A stretch of DNA of 64,000 nucleotides from Cardiocondyla obscurior (GCF_019399895.1 NC_091877.1:4980419-5044418), one strand, 5' to 3'; numbered from the stretch's first letter, positions 44,300-56,909 are shown. Translations and numbers: made by a program. The notes: generated by a model from the sequence alone, not told the origin.

Positions 44300-47200
44300 A
44301 TCTTAAATTCCTATCTTGGACCCCCGCTTCCGACGCTTTTTTTTTTTTAAATTACTTCTCTTTCCTTTTCAATCTCTTTCACACTTCCATTCACTCCTAT
44401 TTTTTTCCCTTGCCCTTTCCAAAGTTTTTAACCATTCATCAATCCCCCTTCCTTCCCTTCCCAAAATTTCTTCCACCATCTCTTCTCAGCTACTCTCATT
44501 TCCCCAATCTATACATTCCTCCCATATATGTTCCCACGTTTCTTCCTTTTCCAGACAAATTCTACATTTTTTCTTCTCCTCCCCTTCCCAATATTTGTTT
44601 CCCCTCATTTTTTCCCCCAATCTGAACTTTGCCATCTTTTGCCATTTTTTTTCCTTCTATCCCAGCTTCAAGTATCCTGGTATCCTTTCCTCTTTCACCT
44701 TCTTATAATATTTATTAAACCTTGACCCTCTTATTTTTTCCCATCTTTCCTCTTTTTGCCATTCTTTGTCTTTTTTTATTAAGTACTCCCCCTTTAATTC
44801 CCCTCTTTCTCTTAAATCTTCCACGTCTTTTCCAGACCACCCAAATTTTTCGAAAAATTCCTCTCTTTTTTTTTCCCATTTTCCTTTGCTTCTCCCCTCT
44901 TTTGCTCTTTCCTTTATTTCTTCCCAGCACCATTTAGCCAATTCTACTCCTTTTCCTTCTTCTAGTCGTTTTTCATATTTCCATGCCCTCATCCCTGCTC
45001 TTCCTTTTAATTTATCCCTCTGTAGCTCTTCTCTCACCATATATCCTGGTACATATTTTCTTACTCCCAGTACCCATCTCAGGTATTTTTCCTGTAATAT
45101 CTCTACCTCTTCTCTTTCTTTCTATCTCCATATTTCTACGCCATAATTAATAACCGACCATACCAGTTTATCAAATAGTCATATTCTTTTACTCTAATCT
45201 TTTCCGAATTTTCTTTTACCTATACTCCAGACCTGCCCCATAATTCTTGCTCTTTTTACTCTGTCCTTTACATGCTTCTTCTGCTCTCCATTTCTCATGA
45301 TTATGTATCCCAAAAACCTGAAACTTTTTACTTCCTCTATTTCTTCCCCTTTCCAGACCCATTTAACTTTCTTCTATCTCCCTCCACCCTTTCTACACTT
45401 CATTATCTTTGTTTTCTTTACATTCACTTCCAGTCCCTTCTCCTTTACATATTCTTCCATATTTTTAATCATCCCTTTCATCTCCGTCTCATTTTCTGCC
45501 AGTAGTGCAATGTCATCCGCGTATGCCAGCGAGTAAATTCTCCTGTCTTTTATTCTTATACCCCCCCATCCTCTTTTTTCTAATTCTTCGTCTATGTCCG
45601 CCAACAAGAGTGTGAACAAGCTAGGGCTAAGCGGACAACCCTGTCTTACTCCTTTTGTCGTCCAAAAACTTTTCCCTTCTTTATCCTTTACCTTAACTTT
45701 TGTTGTAACCCGTCAGCGCACGCTGGTCATTGACCACCGCGTGCGCTACATTTTTATACACAATTCAGCAGATTGCCAAACCGTTGGAATCTGCTGACCT
45801 TACGAAGCAATCTTCTCAGCCTTTTGTCATCGCGCGCTATCAGCAGAAGGCAGTAGGGCACGCGGCCACTTCCTTCTGCTATTTTGCTGACAAGACCGAA
45901 ATTAATAATATAAAATGCACGAGCTCCGAAGCTCGTGCAAGTCAGTCTGAGAGTACGAAGTAACGACTCGTAACTCTGTCACCGATATACGAAAGAGAAA
46001 TAAACTCAACGCAAACAACAAACGATTAAAATAAAATATATATTTATTTTTCGCCGTCATCCTCATACACCGTAACGTGTGAATCCGGAGGACGGACTCC
46101 GTGCACCGCTCCAGTGCAACACGTTATTCATCGATTCCTTTTAATATTTCTTCACACCTTATCAATCTCTCCCTTACCCCTCTTTTCTTCATTGCTTCCA
46201 CCAGTTTTCTCCTATCCACCGAGTCAAAGGCCGCTCTCATATCTATAAACACTATTACCATTTTTCCTTCCTTTTCTTCTATCTTCTTGTTTAGCAGATA
46301 ATTTAGCACATATATCTGGTCCACTGTCCCCATGTCTCTTCTAAAACCGGCCTGACCTTGTGGTAATATTCCTTTTTCTTCTATATCTTTTCTTAATCTT
46401 TCTGCAACACAGATGCATACACTTTGTACGCAGTCTGTGTCAGTGTTATTCTTCTATACTTTTCTACTTTTTCTCCTTTTCCTTTTTTTAACACCGGAAC
46501 CACCACTCCTTCTCTCCATTTCTCCGGCATCCCCTCCCCCCTCCATACCCTTTTGTACATTTTCCATAACTTCTCTTTACTTCCCCCCCTCCCCATTTCC
46601 AGATCTCATTTTCTAATCCATCACTCCCTGCTGCTTTTTCTTTTTTCAACTTTCTTATTACATTTTCGAATTCTTCTCTATGTATATCTTCCTCTTTATC
46701 TTCTTCTCTCTCTTCTCCCATTTCTTCTCTTACTCTCCATTCCACTCCGCCTAACATTTCTCTAAAATATTCATCCCATTCTTCAATCTTTATTTTTTCT
46801 TCTACTTCCCTCCTTTTCTTTCTCCCCTTGTTTACAACTTTCCACACTTCTCCTTCTGTTCTAATTTTTTCTATTTCTTTCTCCCATTTCACCTTTTCTT
46901 GCAATTTTTTCTCCTCACATAGCCTCTTATATTCTCCTTTCATCTTTTTATAATTCTCCTCGTTCCTCTCCCTTTTCCTTCATATTTGCATTTCTTCCTT
47001 TACTTTGCATTTTTTCCTTCTACAATCTTCGCCCCACCATCTTTCTTTTGGTTTTTCCCCCACCTCTTTTTTTGTTTCTGTTTTTACTAATTTTTTTGTT
47101 TTTTCCAGTTCCTTACTAAAACTTTTCCAATTTTCCTCCATATTGTTTTCTCTTTTTTTTTTTTTTCTTTATATTTTTTCCTGAAAATTTTCCTCTCCTC

Positions 47201-48024
47201 CTCACTCCAATCTAGTCTCGTATATTTTTTCTTTCCATATTTACAACTTCTCCTCTTTCTTCCCTCCCTTTTTATCGTCACTATTAACGGCAAGTGGTCT
47301 GAGTCCACTTCCTCCCCCACCTTCATTTCTATTATTTCTCTTTTTGATTCCACGTTACTAATTACATAATCTATCACTGTTTTTCCTCTCCCCCTCACAT
47401 ATGTCCACTCACCCACTTCATCTCCCCTTGTACATCCATTGATTATTCCCCATCCCGCTTCTTCCAGAACTTTACAGAATTTTCTTCCTTTCCCTGTAAT
47501 TTTTTTATCCTTTGTTTTCCTTTTCCTTTTATCCTTATCTTCCTCTCCTTTTTCATCATCCCATAGTCCCCTCTCCTCTCCCGTTCTCACATTAAAATTC
47601 CCCCCAATCAAATATCTTATTCCTTCCTCTTTTTCATCCATCCAATTTCTCATATTCTCTATCATATCTTTTAAATCCTCATTCACATATACCCCTGCTA
47701 TTTTCCACCATACTCTTCGACATTTTATCTTTATTCCTATCATTCCTTTCTTATCTTCGAAATCTATTTCTCTTTCTCCTTCCATCTCCTCCTTCCATCC
47801 CATTCCATCAACATTCCCCCCATTGCCCTCCCTTTCTTATTTTTCTTTTCTGCTCCCTTATTTATCCATTTGTAACCCTTTGGCAATCTGCTTCTTATTT
47901 TCTTCCATCTTTTTTCTTCCAACCATGTTTCACACATATAAATCACGTCCCACTTCTCCATGTGTTTCCAGAAATCTTTATCTTTGTTTTCTATTTCTGC
48001 AACATTCCAAAAAACTATTCTCAT
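44300..48024 (-). pseudogene. LINE ORF2: endonuclease and reverse transcriptase, frameshifted
   Basis: It starts MRIVFWNVAEIENKD at 48024 with the endonuclease motifs YMCETW (catalytic Glu), IGGNFNVRTG (GDFN-type) and EVDSDHLPL (SDH). The frame shifts near 47800. RT pieces follow: GMPEKWREGVVVPVLKKGK, FIDMRAAFDSVDR (catalytic Asp), GVRQGCPLSP and LAYADDIALL (YADD). The C-terminus has CRICLEKEETWEHIWEEC, a C-X2-C-X8-H-X4-C zinc motif typical of this LINE group. Several shifts plus the solo LTR at 45704-46121 make it inactive in cis. Confidence 0.85.
45704..46121 (+). mobile_element. Solo LTR inside the LINE reverse transcriptase
   Basis: TGTAACCCG to CAGTGCAACA, 418 bp. It has TATAAAA at 45909-45915, a perfect stem GCACGAGCTC/GAGCTCGTGC-like hairpin right after it (about 45917-45938) and AATAAA at 45999-46004, so it is oriented plus. 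On the LINE strand the RT reads up to the EILKGIDE segment on one side and resumes with KVKDKEGKSFWTTKGVRQG on the other, defining the insertion. The target duplication is not clean. Confidence 0.75.
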
Positions 48025-48195
48025 ATTTCTATTTTCCGTCTCCGCCTTTTTTCTTCCTATCTCTTTCTTCTCCTTTTCTTTTTTTCCTTTTATTTTTTAC
48101 TTTTCCATTTTTTTCCTTATCCTTTTCTTTTCCTCCTTTCCCATCTTTTATCCTCTCTTTTTTCAACTCGTTTTCTTCTCTTCTTCCGCCCCTTT

Positions 48196-49068
48196 TTAAA
48201 AACTTGCATTTATTCTGTCCACTATCACCCGCTTCCTTTTATTTCTTTCTTTTTCAAACGCTTTTGCTCCATCCCATTTTCTCAATTCTTCCTTCAAGTC
48301 GTCCCATAGCCACATTTCCTTATTTACCCATATCTTTTTGTATCCTATCTTCACCTGTTTTCCTTCTCTTTTCAGTCTATCCGCTTCTCTCTTAATAAGC
48401 CATTCCACTTTCCTTTCATACTTCGTCAGATCGTCTCCTATCCATTCCGTCCTGTCCTTCAGTTTTCCATTACCTCTTAGTATTTCCAATTTTTCTTTAA
48501 AACTTTCCATCTTTACCCACACCATTCAATAACCTCCTTTGTTTACTTCTCTTATTTTATTTACGTCTTCTATTTTTGCTTTCACACCTATTGTTTCAAG
48601 TATTTCTCCCACTTGTTCTTTCAACGCCTTTTTGTCTCCACTTTTTATCTTTATTCCTCTTATTATTAAAATATTTTTTCTCCATTCTTTCTTTTCCCTT
48701 TCTTTTCCTATTTCTAACATTCTCGTTCTTTCTTCCAGGCTTAAAACCTTTCCCTGTATTTCTGTTGCTATCTCCACTTTACCTCCCTCATATTTTTTTT
48801 CCCCTATTCTCTTTTCCATCCCATCAATTCTTTTCTCTAATTCTATCTTCTTTCTTTTCCATATTGTCTTTAACTCTTCTATTTCCTTCCTGATCTGCAC
48901 CTTAATTTCTCTTACCTCCTCCATCTGAGCTTGGATCCTTGCGAATCCACTTCTCATCTCCTTTATTACCTCTTCAAAACCTTCCTTACTTATTTCTCTT
49001 TCACCACCCTCTTCTGTTGTTTTCACCGGCGACCTATATACTTTCACGCTTTTTCTAAATCCTTCCAA
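48196..49068 (-). pseudogene. LINE ORF1 protein (coiled coil, one in-frame stop)
   Basis: About 290 codons in one frame, broken by a single TGA at 48528-48526 (context GGY*MVWVKM, where Trp would fit). The first half is a Lys/Glu-rich coiled coil (QMEEVREIKVQIRKEIEEL, then RIDGMEKRIGEKK), followed by NILIIRGIKI (RRM-like strand) and a C-terminal KYERKVEWLIKREADRLK segment. The layout is that of L1-type ORF1 RNA chaperones. Confidence 0.75.
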
Positions 49069-49716
49069 TCCTTCTACTTCATCTTTCTTCTCTTACTTTT
49101 CCTTCCTTTTTTCTCCTTGTTTCCATGCTTCCATTATTGGTAAGCTATTGGATCTTACCCTCATCAGCATTTCCACTTTTGCTGGCCTTCCCATTTTCTT
49201 TTTCGTTTTTTCCTCTCCTTTTTCCTCTTTTCCCATCTCAACATTTTCCTTCTTCTGTTCACTCATTTTCCAAAATTGTTCTGACTCTCTTTTCTTTGTC
49301 TTTGTTACCTTTTACTTCCCCTTCCACCCCCTCACCTATCTCCTTTCCTTTGTCTTACCCTCGGTTTTTTCCCTGTCACTACCAACCTAACCTCCAAACA
49401 CCTCAGCCTTATACTTTCTCAGTTTTCTTTTTTTATTCTCACCTCCGCCCTTTCCCTTCACTTGCCCTCCTTAAAACCTTTCCCTCTATCCCCTCAAAAC
49501 CACCCTTTACTTCTGAAAGCTATTTTACTCCCAAAAACCTTTTTTTCTGCACTCACGCTCTCATGCACACAACCACTCGCTTTGCAATTGGAAACAAAAG
49601 TCCTAAAAATTATTTTATATTATTTATTAAATACAAGATTAATTAATGGAAACATAAAACACAAGATCTTATTATTAATAATTGACAACGATAAAAAAAT
49701 GGAAATTTTTCATTGT

Positions 49717-49739
49717 AGCTATGTGTAAAATAATAGCAC
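49717..49739 (+). repeat. Tc1 inner left direct repeat
   Basis: AGCTATGTGTAAAATAATAG followed by CAC, differing from the outer left repeat by about two bases. Confidence 0.75.
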
Positions 49740-49803
49740 TTTTACAATAAATATACATATAAAAAACAATATTTATTGGAATAACTTTAAAACGCTTACA
49801 ATA

Positions 49804-50797
49804 TTAGTATTTTGTATTACCGCCTTTATTTTCTATAACAGCACGACACTTTCGTGGCATTGAGTCCACTAATTGTTGACATCGTTCAATAGAAATAGAA
49901 GCCCAACATTTTTTGATAACACTCCACATTTGATCGATGTTTGTCGGTTTTGCATCAAAAACTGCTGTCTTAACATCAACCCACAAATTTTCGATAGGGT
50001 TAAGGTCGGGAGACTGTGGTGGCCACTCTGATACATCATTTTTTTTATCCTGAAACCATTGTTTTGTTTTTCGCAAGGTGTGTTTCGGATCATTATCTTG
50101 TTGAAAAACCCATTTCAGTGGCATTTCTGATTTTGCGTACGGTAACATGGTTGTGTTTAATATATGAACATACAAATCAGCATTTATTATTTTTTCAATG
50201 CGACAAATTGAACCTGTTCCATAGTATGAAAAGGAACCCCAAATTTTTATGTTTCCTCCACCATGTTTAACTGTTTTGACTGTATATCTAGGATTAAATT
50301 CTGAGTTTTGTGGTCTTCGAACAAACTGTCGAATACCAGGAAATCCTTTAAGAATCACTTTACTATCATCAATCCATAGTATATTACGCCACTTTTCCAC
50401 TGGCCAATTAATATGATCCCTTGCAAATTTTATTCCTTTTTGGACATTCTTTTTTGATAACAAATGAACTTTTCTTGGATTGCGGGCATGTAATTTGTTT
50501 CTCAGTAACCGTCTTCGAACATTTGAAGCATCAATATCCAAGTTTAAATCCTGTTTAATCTTAAAGGATGATATAAAAGGATCTTTTTTGATCATATCGA
50601 CTATTCGTCGGTCCATCTTCTGAAGTTTTACTTTTTCTACCTCAAGTTTCTGCTTTTGGTTTCCATATTATTGCATTTCTTATCATTTTGTTTGAACACG
50701 ATAATATTTCTCTAATAAATTTATATGATTTTCCATCTTGTTGTAATTTTCAAATAATTTCTCTCTTTTCGTTTGTACAATGGCGCTTTCTTCCCAT
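49804..50797 (-). pseudogene. Tc1-like transposase, DD34E type, N-terminus broken
   Basis: The start MGRKRHCTNEKREII is at 50797; this HTH part has two stop codons and a shift before the frame opens at 50616. The remaining 270 residues carry ILWIDDSKVIL (first Asp), VFQQDNDPKHT (second Asp) and SPDLNPIENLW (Glu), the DDE triad with Tc1 spacing. The DNA-binding half is damaged, so the copy is probably inactive. It would have cut at the IR/DR ends described above. Confidence 0.9.
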
Positions 50798-50931
50798 TTT
50801 GTCGCTACAATAATACAAGTAACTTACTTTTGTTTTTAAATAACTATCTCTTAACTGTGCAGATTCACAAATCTCAAATGTAATTAAAACTTACTAAAGA
50901 CTTCTGCAATTTAATGCACAAAACCTATTTA

Positions 50932-50952
50932 GTGCAATTTTTTTGCACAGTA
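50932..50952 (-). repeat. Tc1 inner right direct repeat
   Basis: GTGCAATTTTTTTGCACAGT is a degenerate version of the outer right motif GTGCTATTATTTTGCACATA. Confidence 0.6.
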
Positions 50953-51126
50953 AAAAAATGCTTTTCCACCTTTGGATAGATGACAAATATTTACAAGTCA
51001 ACAAAACAAACTGAAGTCTTAGTTTTTAGTTTGGTATAATTGTAATATGTATATTTAGTACAGAGATGGCGCTATACATATTAAAAAAGTGATAACTTCA
51101 AGAATGATATGGAATATTTCTATGAA

Positions 51127-51150
51127 GTGCTATTATTTTGCACATAACTG
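51127..51150 (-). repeat. Tc1 outer right terminal repeat
   Basis: GTGCTATTATTTTGCACATA followed by ACTG, then the TA target. Inverted match to 43771-43794. Confidence 0.85.
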
Positions 51151-51152
51151 TA

Positions 51153-51397
51153 TATCTAGAGACAAAATGTTACTAAAACGACAAAAAGAATAAATAATAT
51201 GAAAATTGTTACAATTAAAAATTATAAAAAAAATGCTTAAAATAAAGAAATCAAATTATGGGCGAGTCATCAGTTTTTCACAAAGTTTTTAACATATATA
51301 TTTAATTAGTTAACAATTTCTGTGCAATTATGTTTGGATTAATTTAGCGGCGCCCCTATTTGGGCCCCTTTTTAAAATACCGGAAGGCTCATTTGCT
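51153..51397. other. Unassigned spacer between Tc1 and Z copy 2
   Basis: AT-rich sequence, no feature recognised. Confidence 0.4.
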
Positions 51398-51760
51398 TTA
51401 CCGGCGTTCTCTATAAGTTATGTGTGGAGATGTTAGTGTAATTAGTATCGGTCCCCACTTGTCGTCGCCCGGGTAGTGTAGTGGATACTTTTCTCTCTTG
51501 TCGGTCTGCGTTGATTCTTCTCTGGTAGAGGGCTCGGCTTGGCTCCTTGTTTCGTTGGTTGTCAGGGATATCTGCACTGCTACTTTTTCCCTTTTCAGTG
51601 GTTGAAGTTTTTCTAGGAATTCGTCATCCTTCTCCAGATGCCAGCTAAAGCTAGTTGTTCTTCTTTTCCTGGTGTCTTTTTGCTATAGCGATAGCTTAGA
51701 AGGTCGTGTCCTCTTTGGTGAGATGTCCAGAGATATAAGTCTTCAGGGCAGAAAACTTTC
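51398..51760 (-). pseudogene. Repeat-borne protein family Z, copy 2
   Basis: The minus frame reads FSWHLEKDDEFLEKLQPLKR, EESTQTDKREKYPLHY and PGDDKWGPILITLTSPHI, ending TYRERR and a stop at 51400-51398. One stop lies upstream, near 51682. The tail shares W-G-P-I, T.T.PH and TY(K/R)E with Z copy 1 about 14 kb away, while the upstream parts differ. An adjacent Lys-rich frame at 51952-51743 may be its 5' part. Family and function unknown. Confidence 0.45.
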
Positions 51761-52160
51761 TCTTTCGTCAATTTTCTTCTTCAATAGGATCTTAATCTTC
51801 CCGAAGAATTCTTCAATTTTGATGATTCTCGGCTTGCTGTTCTCCTTGGCACTCTCTGGCGAGGATGGCAAAAAGGTAAGAGTCAGAACTTTCTTCTTCT
51901 TCTTTCTTTTGCGTATCTTCTTATGAGGAAGAGTGTTCTCCGAATCAAGCATGGGTTTTTACACTTTCGCTTTAGATGCTTCCGCTTCCGGAGCACATCA
52001 CAGCTTCAAAATGCTTTCGGGACTTTGCTTTAGCTCAGACCATAGGCAACTTGATCGGTTGACCGATCCCGTATATGACCTGATGGGTGTCATTTCTTAC
52101 TACCGAGAAATGAATTTGCCTCTCGGCCACCTGGCAGTGTTGCGACGAATTTTTAATTGA

Positions 52161-52499
52161 CAGGTTACCATGTTGTAGCAGATGACGCATTATGCAGCGT
52201 CCACATAATGCGACGACCACTACACAAATAAAATAAGAAATTGAATGCCTTATGACAATAATAATTGTATCAATAATAAAACAAATATACATATACATTT
52301 CCTCACATATTAATGAATTACAGAACGTAGAAACGAATAAAATATTAAACACAAATGTCAAATATAGGAGGCTTAAATATTAAGTTGGACAGATTTTTTA
52401 ATAAATACTTAAAGTAAATAACTGAATAGAATGAAGAAAAAAGAAAAAAAAAGAACTCTATACAGATAAAGAAATATCAACCTTTGCATCGTAACATAA
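52161..52499. other. Unassigned AT-rich sequence
   Basis: Nothing recognised. Confidence 0.4.
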
Positions 52500-55260
52500 A
52501 ATGAAATAAAATACAAAATCCTATAAAATTAAAAGACTTTGTAATTGAATTAACAAGAATTGCAGGTTTAAAAGTTAAAATTAAATTCTTATGTTAATTT
52601 TATTTTTATAAATAAAGTCTTTTATAAATAATATCTGGAATTAGTGTATGTGAAAAGTTCGTGATACAATAAGGACCATAAATTTTCCGTTTTCGTAAAA
52701 GAGCAACGAGAGACGCTCTCTCCTCATTATATAGGCCGCATTACCAGAAAACGTAGTTCATGTTTTTTTCATAGAGACCACATTTACACAATAGGGAGAC
52801 TACCAAGTTGTATTTAAAAAGATTTGACGCTAGACAAGTACGAGAAGCTCTTATACGGTTTATAAAGGTAACAACTAAACGACTAAGTTGAAAATTATGT
52901 AACTATGGTTTTCTGGAGAGATCATGGAAATGCTCATAGAATTTAGAACCCTTCTCACAACTGAAATTTTTGAGAAAACTAAAAAACTATTTACAAAGAG
53001 CAGCCCTCCAAAAAGCTGATAGGTTAGAGTAAAGAATGAGAAGTTGAAAGTCAGCATCTTCTTTAACTGCTTTTTTAGCCTTGCAGTCCGCAGTCTCGTT
53101 TAAAGAAATCCCTTTGTGAGCCGAAATTCGAAAAAGTGGACAATTTTACTCTATAATTCTAAAAGATAACTTAAATAGATAATTTTGAGGACTAATAGAG
53201 ATTTTTTATTATAGCCTTTTTTGGATGCAACAACAGAGAGAACGCTGAATGAATCCGAGAATATTTGAATTGCAAATTATTTGTGAAGCGTTAAAAAGGG
53301 CTTTAATGATAACGAAAGCCTCGAAGATAAAAATGGAGGATAAATTAAAAGAACAGCCTACAAATGATTAAATATTCGGGTCTGTAACCACTGCAAAACC
53401 ACCGAAATCACAATTTTAAGATTTAGAGCCGACAGTAACATAATGGATTGTACCAGGAAAGACGCAAAAAATATTAGAGAAAGTTGTATTAATTTTTATT
53501 AAACTAACTTTAGCTATCTTTCTTTTTTCCTCAAAAAATACTACGGGAACGAAAAAAAGCGCCCGAAGGGGGACTTCTACAAAGGGAGGTCCATTAGTAT
53601 GAGATATTAGATGGTGGAGATTGAGAACTTCATTGTAATAATCCATTAAGGGGATTTTTGATAAGAAACTGCAGTATACGGAAGAATTATATAAATTGGC
53701 TATGGTTTCTAAAAGAGAAATAATAGAGTAATCGGCGAAGGAAAAAACTGTGAAGATGTAGTTACAACAAAGATATATAAATCTGATTTTAAGAGGAAAA
53801 ATTTTTGCCTTAGCTAAGATAACATTAGTAGGAGTGGATTTCTGATACTCCATTGCATAACAAATTGCTTTATTTTGAATGGTTTCTAGATATAAAGAGA
53901 GATATTTTGGGAGGTTATTCTAAATAATGGATGCATACAAGACACTCCATACAAGAACGAACTAGTGATTTGTAAAGTCGTAAAGTTGTAAAGTTGTAAT
54001 GTAAAATGCAGAGTAAGACTAGTTCCGTACCATGTTGATTTAAAAAATCCTATAATTTTAAAAGGCTTAATACAAGACATTCGAACTTTTTTAATATGCT
54101 CGGTTTATTTTAAGTTGTTTTGGAGTTGAAAGCCCAGAAACCTAACCAATTTTTTTGGGGAATACTTTATTGTCTTGAAGAGACAGCTATATCTAGGTTT
54201 TTAATACTAGAGTTCTTGCTGAAGATACAGAAAACGCTCTTATTTGGACGCCAAAGAAAAGCCTAGACTGTCAAAAAAGGATGTCACTTTATCTGCTCTT
54301 GTTTCTAAATTTTCAATAGCTAAGTTCACGTTCGAACTTGATGAGTAAATGCAAACATCATCCTCAAATTGTTGACTTTTTAGACTACGAAAATTGTTTA
54401 TTACTTTTTCGAGATTTGATACGTAGAGAGAGAGTACAACATTGGACTTAATACACATCCTTGGAAAGACTCTTAAAAATCGAAAAGATTTCGTTAAAGG
54501 ATTCAAATCTAAAAAATACTGTTCTTTTCTGGACTAAATTAAAAATAAATTGTAGTACTAAAAAAGGGAAGCCCAGTGACTTTAGGATATTTATAAGAAT
54601 ATTGGACAATACGTTGTCGTAAGCACCTTAAATATCGAAGAACAAGACTGGCGTAGACTCGTGTTTTTCAAAGCCAAGGGCAACATTTGAAGCAAAAATA
54701 GATAAATTGTCTGCGCACGATTTACCGCTGTAAAAACCGAATTGTGAGGGAGGAAAAAGTTTCTTTCTCTCTGCTCACTAAATGATACTATTATATAAAA
54801 TATTTTCTACAGTTTTAAGAGCACATTGTGTTAGTGATATAGGGCGGAACTTCTTGGAGTCTTTTGTAGAATGAAAAGGATATTGAAATAATGCCATTCG
54901 AATGGAAAACTCCTGAGGAGATTATTTCAATAATAAGTTGTAGAAACGCAAATCTTGATTAATTAATCAAGTGTTGGAAGACTAAATAATCCAAGCCATC
55001 GGAGCCTGGACAGGAAGAAATGCGCGCTGTGTCAATAACAACATTAAGTTCTTCCATAAAGAACGGTTTTTTCGAAAAGAGTTCACCATTTGAATTGTTA
55101 AAATCAAGAAAAGGGGCGACTTCAACTCATGAAGGACATAAGGCATCTATAGAGGATTTAATTCTTGTCAAGTTTTGTGGATTATATTTTTTTAAGTCCG
55201 AAATCTGAGATAGGAAATATTCAGAAGAACCAAAAGATTATCGGGGAAACAAAGCAAACA
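52500..55260 (-). pseudogene. Old Jockey/I-like LINE: RT, RNase H and C-terminal part
   Basis: Reading minus from 55260: MEELNVVIDTA and SCPGSDGLDYLVFQHLI, then KFRPISLTQCALKTVENILY, SQFGFYSGKSCADNL (RT core), VLFFDI.GAYDNV (catalytic Asp), CIYSSSSNVNLAIENLETRA after a degenerate QFEDD in place of YADD, then RNase H pieces (FSDSFSVLSVV, HKGISLNETADCKAKKAV) and a C-terminal NRIRASRTCLASNLF with CKCGLYEKNMNYVFWQC. Many stops and shifts show it is old. Presence of RNase H favours the I/Jockey side of LINEs. Confidence 0.78.
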
Positions 55261-56909
55261 ACTAATTGCCTCTAGTACAAAAAAAGGAACCGTACCATTG
55301 CGGCAAGGGCACACGTGCCAAGGTTTTGAGTTCGGGTCAGCACCTTAGATAGGCACTATTACGCCTTTTCAAATCCTGTGCGATCTATCTATAACCTTTT
55401 TTTAATAAAAAAAATTAAATCTTATTTATCGGGATAAGGCCGCGCAAACCACGAACGAATAAAATCCAAAGCTAATTGAGAGTGAATTAAACTAGTTTTA
55501 TTAGATTCAAACTTTATTACAATTTTTTACGGTAATTTTAGACAACGAAAAGATTTATTTAATAAATAAATATGACGAACAATTGTAAACTTGTTACTGC
55601 TGATTTATAAGAATATGATATAAATGTTTGTGTACATTCGCGGGTGTACAAATTTTCGGTAAGTGTAACTTTACATATGGTACTCTTGATGTATGTGTGA
55701 ATGGCAGTATGTGTGAGAGTGTCGACAGAGCGGAGCTTGGTGAGGAAAATGAGTGGTTCTGAAAAATAGAGATGGAAATTAGTTTGACCCGAAGGGACAA
55801 TTGCTTATCTCTGGTCGGTTATTATGATGGAAATGATGAAAGCCTGTCAAAAGACAATTTCTTTCAGGCTGCTTGTATGAAAATGGGCATGACACATAAG
55901 GAAAAGATTGTCGAAAATCGGTAGGCCTTCTTCTTTGATAATTACACAAAAGAAAGGAATATTGAGAAAACTGAGACTCTCAATTGTAACAACACTGATA
56001 TTTCCGATTAATTTGATAATGATAATTATTTTTGTTCTATAAAGAATTTGCTGGTAATTCACAAAATCGTGAAGTGGATGGATTATTGTCGGGAAGAAAA
56101 CTAGAAGAATTTTTTTCCGGATGCAAGATGGCAGATTGTTGTCGCGTTAGCGCGGTTGAAAAATCGATTTCTGGAAATGGGTGATAAGTTTCTGGTTTTG
56201 AAACAGCCTGAGAATTAGAAAGGAACAAATGCAAATCTATATCAAACAGCGGATAAATTAATGTTCTGTCGTTAGGTTGAGTAACAGGAGGAATTCACAG
56301 CGAGATGCTGGTTAAGTGACATCAGCGGCCGTATATGTGATAGTATTGGTAATAAGACGTGAGAGTGTAGTATTAATTAAATTATGGTGTTGGTGGTTAG
56401 GTGCTTTGGACTGGTCGCAAATTATCGAAGGTTTGTTGACACGTTAAATTCATGAGATACATTATAATTTTTAGGGAAATATTTAGTAATGTTAGGTCTT
56501 CCTCTTCTTTCAAGAGTAATTAAAATTTAAGTTTTAACTTACTCCTGTAGCGGAGGTTATCTAAGTTCGAGCGGCTCTGGTTGCAGCTTCATCTGAGGTG
56601 AAACGCAAGCGGTCAATGGACTTGTATATATGATACGAATATGTCGTAGAAGGCGATGGGTTCCTGGCGCCGGGTCGTTTCATTGTTGCCCTTCGTATTG
56701 TCGTTGATAAATCTTTTACAATTCGTTTACGAGAAAATCGAGCAGAGTAACGGTGTTAATACTTTGATTTCTTAATTCGGTAGTGCTTTCTATACAAAAT
56801 AATGCAAAATTTATATAGCAAAAAAAAATGAAAGGGAAGGGGAATTGTTGCATCTTCAGATTGGCTGATTGCTCATCTTCTGATTTCCGCTATTGCTCTA
56901 ATTTCACGT
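55261..56909. other. Unassigned insertion(s) into the old LINE
   Basis: It starts with a short GCGGCAAGGGCACACGTGCC-type stretch ending in a T-run (55280-55410) that could be a SINE or LINE tail. The rest (55430-56909) is AT-rich with minus-strand ORFs that resemble nothing known. The old LINE seems to resume beyond 60115. Confidence 0.4.

Larger units (their letters stand above)
43860..49603 (-). mobile_element. Two-ORF LINE inserted in the Tc1 left end, 17-bp target duplication
   Basis: A 17-bp sequence TAAAAATTATTTTATAT occurs at 43843-43859 and again at 49604-49620, precisely bracketing the LINE. Minus strand order: ORF1 (coiled coil), AP endonuclease, reverse transcriptase and a C-terminal zinc motif. 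No RNase H was seen. The coding strand is extremely purine-rich (Lys/Glu/Arg/Gly codons), so the plus strand looks like a long C/T tract. A solo LTR (45704-46121) is inserted in the RT. Confidence 0.9.
43771..51150 (-). mobile_element. Tc1-like transposon with IR/DR ends, interrupted by a LINE
   Basis: TA at 43769-43770 and 51151-51152 flank ends that read CAGTTATGTGTAAAATAATA on the left and the reverse complement CAGTTATGTGCAAAATAATA on the right. A second internal copy of the end motif lies at 49717-49739 and, on the right, at 50932-50952. Removing the LINE (43860-49603) and one 17-bp duplication, the two left motifs are about 185 bp apart and the two right ones about 195 bp apart, an IR/DR arrangement known from Sleeping Beauty-type Tc1 elements. 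The transposase is at 50797-49804. Confidence 0.85.

Noticed and set aside
47439..48395. 318-codon plus-strand ORF, Phe/Ser/Leu-rich
   Set aside because: Antisense of the purine-rich LINE ORF2; low-complexity shadow.
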